A stretch of DNA of 20,604 bases, taken from NCBI GenBank assembly GCA_015679605.1, contig JAAAVE010000393.1, forward strand, positions 1-20,604, read 5' to 3'. The notes beneath the pieces are model-generated. The model saw only the letters and a program-made list of their open reading frames with translations, made no database searches and was not told the DNA's origin. Source of the DNA: Podila epigama. Taxonomy: Eukaryota > Mortierellomycota > Mortierellomycetes > Mortierellales > Mortierellaceae. The position numbers and the translations under genes are program-made. Below, one piece after another: positions 18,860 to 20,604 of this stretch; the stretch's first letter is position 1, and every line of letters begins with the position of its first letter.

Positions 18860-19552
18860 TTACTTCTTCTTGGAAGTCTTCTTGGCGATTGTCTCATCAC
18901 CCACAAAGATACCCTTCTGATTATAAGGCTCCGGCTCTCTCCATTTCCGGATCTTGAATGCAAACTCGTTCACCTTCTGAATATCACTGCCGTGGAGCAT
19001 GATCTTGTTGGGTAAAGGTGTTGTGCATTGGATACCCTCAGGGATATCAATCTCGACCTGATGTGAGTATCCGAGCTTCATTGACAGCTTGCGGCCATTG
19101 TTCTCGAGCGCGGCACGGTATCCGACACCGACCAGGCGCACAGGCACAGTATAGCCCTCTGTCACTCCTGTAATGGCATTCGCAATCAATGCCCGGGTAG
19201 TACCCCACATCGCACGCTGTTCCTTGATCGAACTGTCCTCGACGCTAACTGTAAGGAGTGAGTCGCCCTGTTCCTGTTCAAAGTTAAGCTTGACATAGGG
19301 CTTGATAGGCAACATATGCTCGCCAAGGGGGCCTTTAATCGTAAGAGTAGTCGAATGCAAATCAGCAGGGACACGAGGTGTCATGATCGGAGTAGGGTCA
19401 TGAGTAACGACCACATCCGAACCGAAAGGAAGAGGCTGCTTTCCAATGTGAGAGAGGACTGGGCTGCTGGTAGACAGGGCACGACGGATCACGCCGGTTG
19501 AGGAAAGTGAGGAACGAATGAGTCCCAAGTGCCTTGGAATCATGCTAGACAT
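18860..19552 (-). CDS. MRPL6: Mitochondrial large-subunit ribosomal protein uL6m
   Basis: This 230-residue, intronless gene encodes the mitochondrial counterpart of bacterial L6. The N-terminus (MSSMIPRHLGLIRSSLSSTG, then RRALSTSSPVLS) is basic and Ser-rich, a probable mitochondrial presequence. IGKQPLPF opens the mature L6 fold, followed by LTIKGPLGEHMLPI, the first-domain hallmark, and WGTTRALIANAITGVTEGY. VRLVGVGYRAALENNGRKL and LGYSHQVEIDIPEGI belong to the second domain. The end, RKWREPEPYNQKGI with FVGDETIAKK and a Lys-rich tail, matches the R-x-P-x-P-Y-x-x-K-G-I rRNA-binding end of L6. The gene is head to head with uS14m, with 449 bp between start codons. Confidence 0.96.
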   Translation of the reverse strand: MSSMIPRHLGLIRSSLSSTGVIRRALSTSSPVLSHIGKQPLPFGSDVVVTHDPTPIMTPRVPADLHSTTLTIKGPLGEHMLPIKPYVKLNFEQEQGDSLLTVSVEDSSIKEQRAMWGTTRALIANAITGVTEGYTVPVRLVGVGYRAALENNGRKLSMKLGYSHQVEIDIPEGIQCTTPLPNKIMLHGSDIQKVNEFAFKIRKWREPEPYNQKGIFVGDETIAKKTSKKK

Positions 19553-20001
19553 TGTGTTGTTTTATGTATAAATATGTAATATATGAATGTGTGTTGTGTA
19601 TGTGTGAATGTGTGCGAATGTGAATGAATGCAAGTGTTGGGACCAAAGGCGAGTAAACCGAGAACCAGGAGGTATAAATGTTTGATGAGAGATGGTTTCG
19701 GCAAATGTGATCTTTCTACAACAAACAGGGCAAGGGAATAAAACGATCAGCGTGACTGTCATTTCGAACAATTGCACGGGTTTCTTGCGGTCCATGCAAC
19801 TGCAACGCCACAAGTAAACAAGGGGAAAATTCGTCCTCAAGGGAAAGCATCTCAATAATTAATTCATCACTCTTCTCTTCATAGCAACAAAAAGGGCATC
19901 ACCATCATCAGCCTCATTGCAAAGACTAGCAAACAAGGAAAAGAGGAATTCAAATTCAGGAACTATCACAACCAATTCTTTAAAACCAGTTACACATAGC
20001 C
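19553..20001. promoter_or_regulatory. Shared divergent promoter of uL6m and uS14m
   Basis: This is 449 bp between the start codons of two mitochondrial ribosomal protein genes. The uL6m side is TG/GAATG-rich (19562-19635, CA-rich in the transcript). A CCAAT lies at about 19973, 29 bases before the uS14m ATG and so likely in its leader. The arrangement suits co-regulation, but no specific factor site could be identified by eye. Confidence 0.55.
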
Positions 20002-20304
20002 ATGCCCCGCGCCCGCATTATCCGTGACATGAAGGCTCGAGCCACCGTGGCGTCGTCAGAAGTCGTCCGCCAGGCGTTCCGGTACCTGACCCACAACACC
20101 ACTCTCCCTGCAAAGGTCCGCGCCCAGGCTCAGCTCCAGTTGAACGCCTTCCCTCGCGATTCTCGCCCCACTGCTATCCATAACCGCTGCCTCGAGACCG
20201 GCCGTGGTCGTGGTGTCCTCCGTGCCTTCCGCCTCTGCCGCTTCCAGTTCCGTCTCAAGGCACTGGAAGGTGAACTTCCCGGTGTCAAGAAGTCGACCTG
20301 GTAG
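20002..20304 (+). CDS. MRP2: Mitochondrial small-subunit ribosomal protein uS14m
   Basis: This 100-residue, intronless gene has the length of bacterial S14 (about 101). It contains the S14 signature region AIHNRCLETGRGRGVLRAF, then RLCRFQFRLKAL, and the ending GELPGVKKSTW, matching the family G-x-x-K-(K/A)-(S/A)-x-W end. The C-x-x-C zinc pairs of the zinc-binding S14 form are absent, as is usual for mitochondrial versions. The start at 20002 gives the basic opening MPRARIIRDMKAR; no long presequence is visible, as in yeast Mrp2. S14 sits in the small-subunit head near the decoding region. Gene symbol follows yeast usage. Confidence 0.95.
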   Translation: MPRARIIRDMKARATVASSEVVRQAFRYLTHNTTLPAKVRAQAQLQLNAFPRDSRPTAIHNRCLETGRGRGVLRAFRLCRFQFRLKALEGELPGVKKSTW

Positions 20305-20604
20305 ATCACCCATCTCTGTTCAACAATCAAAGCGAGCAAAGGAATATCAACCACCTCAACAACAACACCACCACCATCATCATCACCAACTACTACGCAA
20401 TACATGCAACACCTTTTTTCACTGCTGGATCGGACAAACGTCTTGCCAGAGTTACAGGAGGCAACTTAGACTGCGACACACTTTTCTTGTATTATTAAAA
20501 AACGTCATTTACTCCAATATGTCAGAGCATTTCTATCTCTAAAATCACTTTCTTGTCGGCACTCTTGTTTCTATGAACATTTGTTACAAGAAGGCCGATT
20601 CTTT
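20305..20604. other. 3' flank of uS14m
   Basis: Exactly 300 bases to the window edge. It begins with a CAA/CCA-rich stretch with (CAT/CAC)n at 20364-20386, which is likely 3' UTR. No further gene is visible. Confidence 0.5.

Noticed and set aside
18727-18957. Open frame with an Asn-Gly repeat
   Set aside because: It comes from a short hexamer repeat and then runs into the antisense of uL6m.
1-20604. Transposon, CRISPR array, integrated virus or a multi-gene defence or biosynthetic cluster
   Set aside because: I saw no transposase, reverse transcriptase, integrase, capsid-like or synthase domains, no long terminal or inverted repeats, and no spaced direct repeats; the gene content is ordinary housekeeping plus a few unknowns.

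Overview
The window is a piece of a eukaryotic draft genome, almost certainly fungal. Genes are dense and on both strands. Most are broken by short introns of about 60-330 nt with GTAAGT/GTATGT-type donors, CTAAC-like branch points and pyrimidine-rich acceptors. Long A/T homopolymers fill introns and spacers. Annexin, RPEL-repeat and single-pass membrane protein genes beside fungal-type ARO2, glutamate-cysteine ligase and eRF3 suggest an early-diverging lineage; Mortierella-like is my guess from gene style, not a demonstrated placement.

Layout, left to right: the 5' part of chorismate synthase (-, runs off the window); glutamate-cysteine ligase catalytic subunit (-, six exons, complete); a four-repeat annexin (+, five exons); a mitochondrial-type two-helix membrane protein resembling DUF6787 (-); a REX1-B type protein (+); the last two exons of an unidentified gene (-) cut by a 10-N assembly gap at 10091-10100; an unidentified protein with about six membrane segments (+); translation termination factor eRF3/SUP35 (+); a glycosylated-looking single-pass membrane protein (+); a three-repeat RPEL protein (-); mitochondrial ribosomal protein uL6m (-); and, head to head with it, mitochondrial ribosomal protein uS14m (+).

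These are independent eukaryotic genes, not an operon. The clearest functional pairing is the divergent uL6m/uS14m pair, which share a 449-bp upstream region. I see no transposon, CRISPR array, rRNA or tRNA, and no new multi-gene system. The more interesting points are local: apparent single-base frame breaks in eRF3 and in the membrane protein gene, an in-frame stop-free intron in the REX1-B gene that would encode a hydrophobic segment, RPEL modules encoded by exons in matching phase, and an annexin in which only the last repeat keeps an obvious calcium loop. Several frame breaks may be assembly errors. Exon boundaries were worked out by eye from splice consensus, phase and remembered family patterns, so those at weak sites are provisional.
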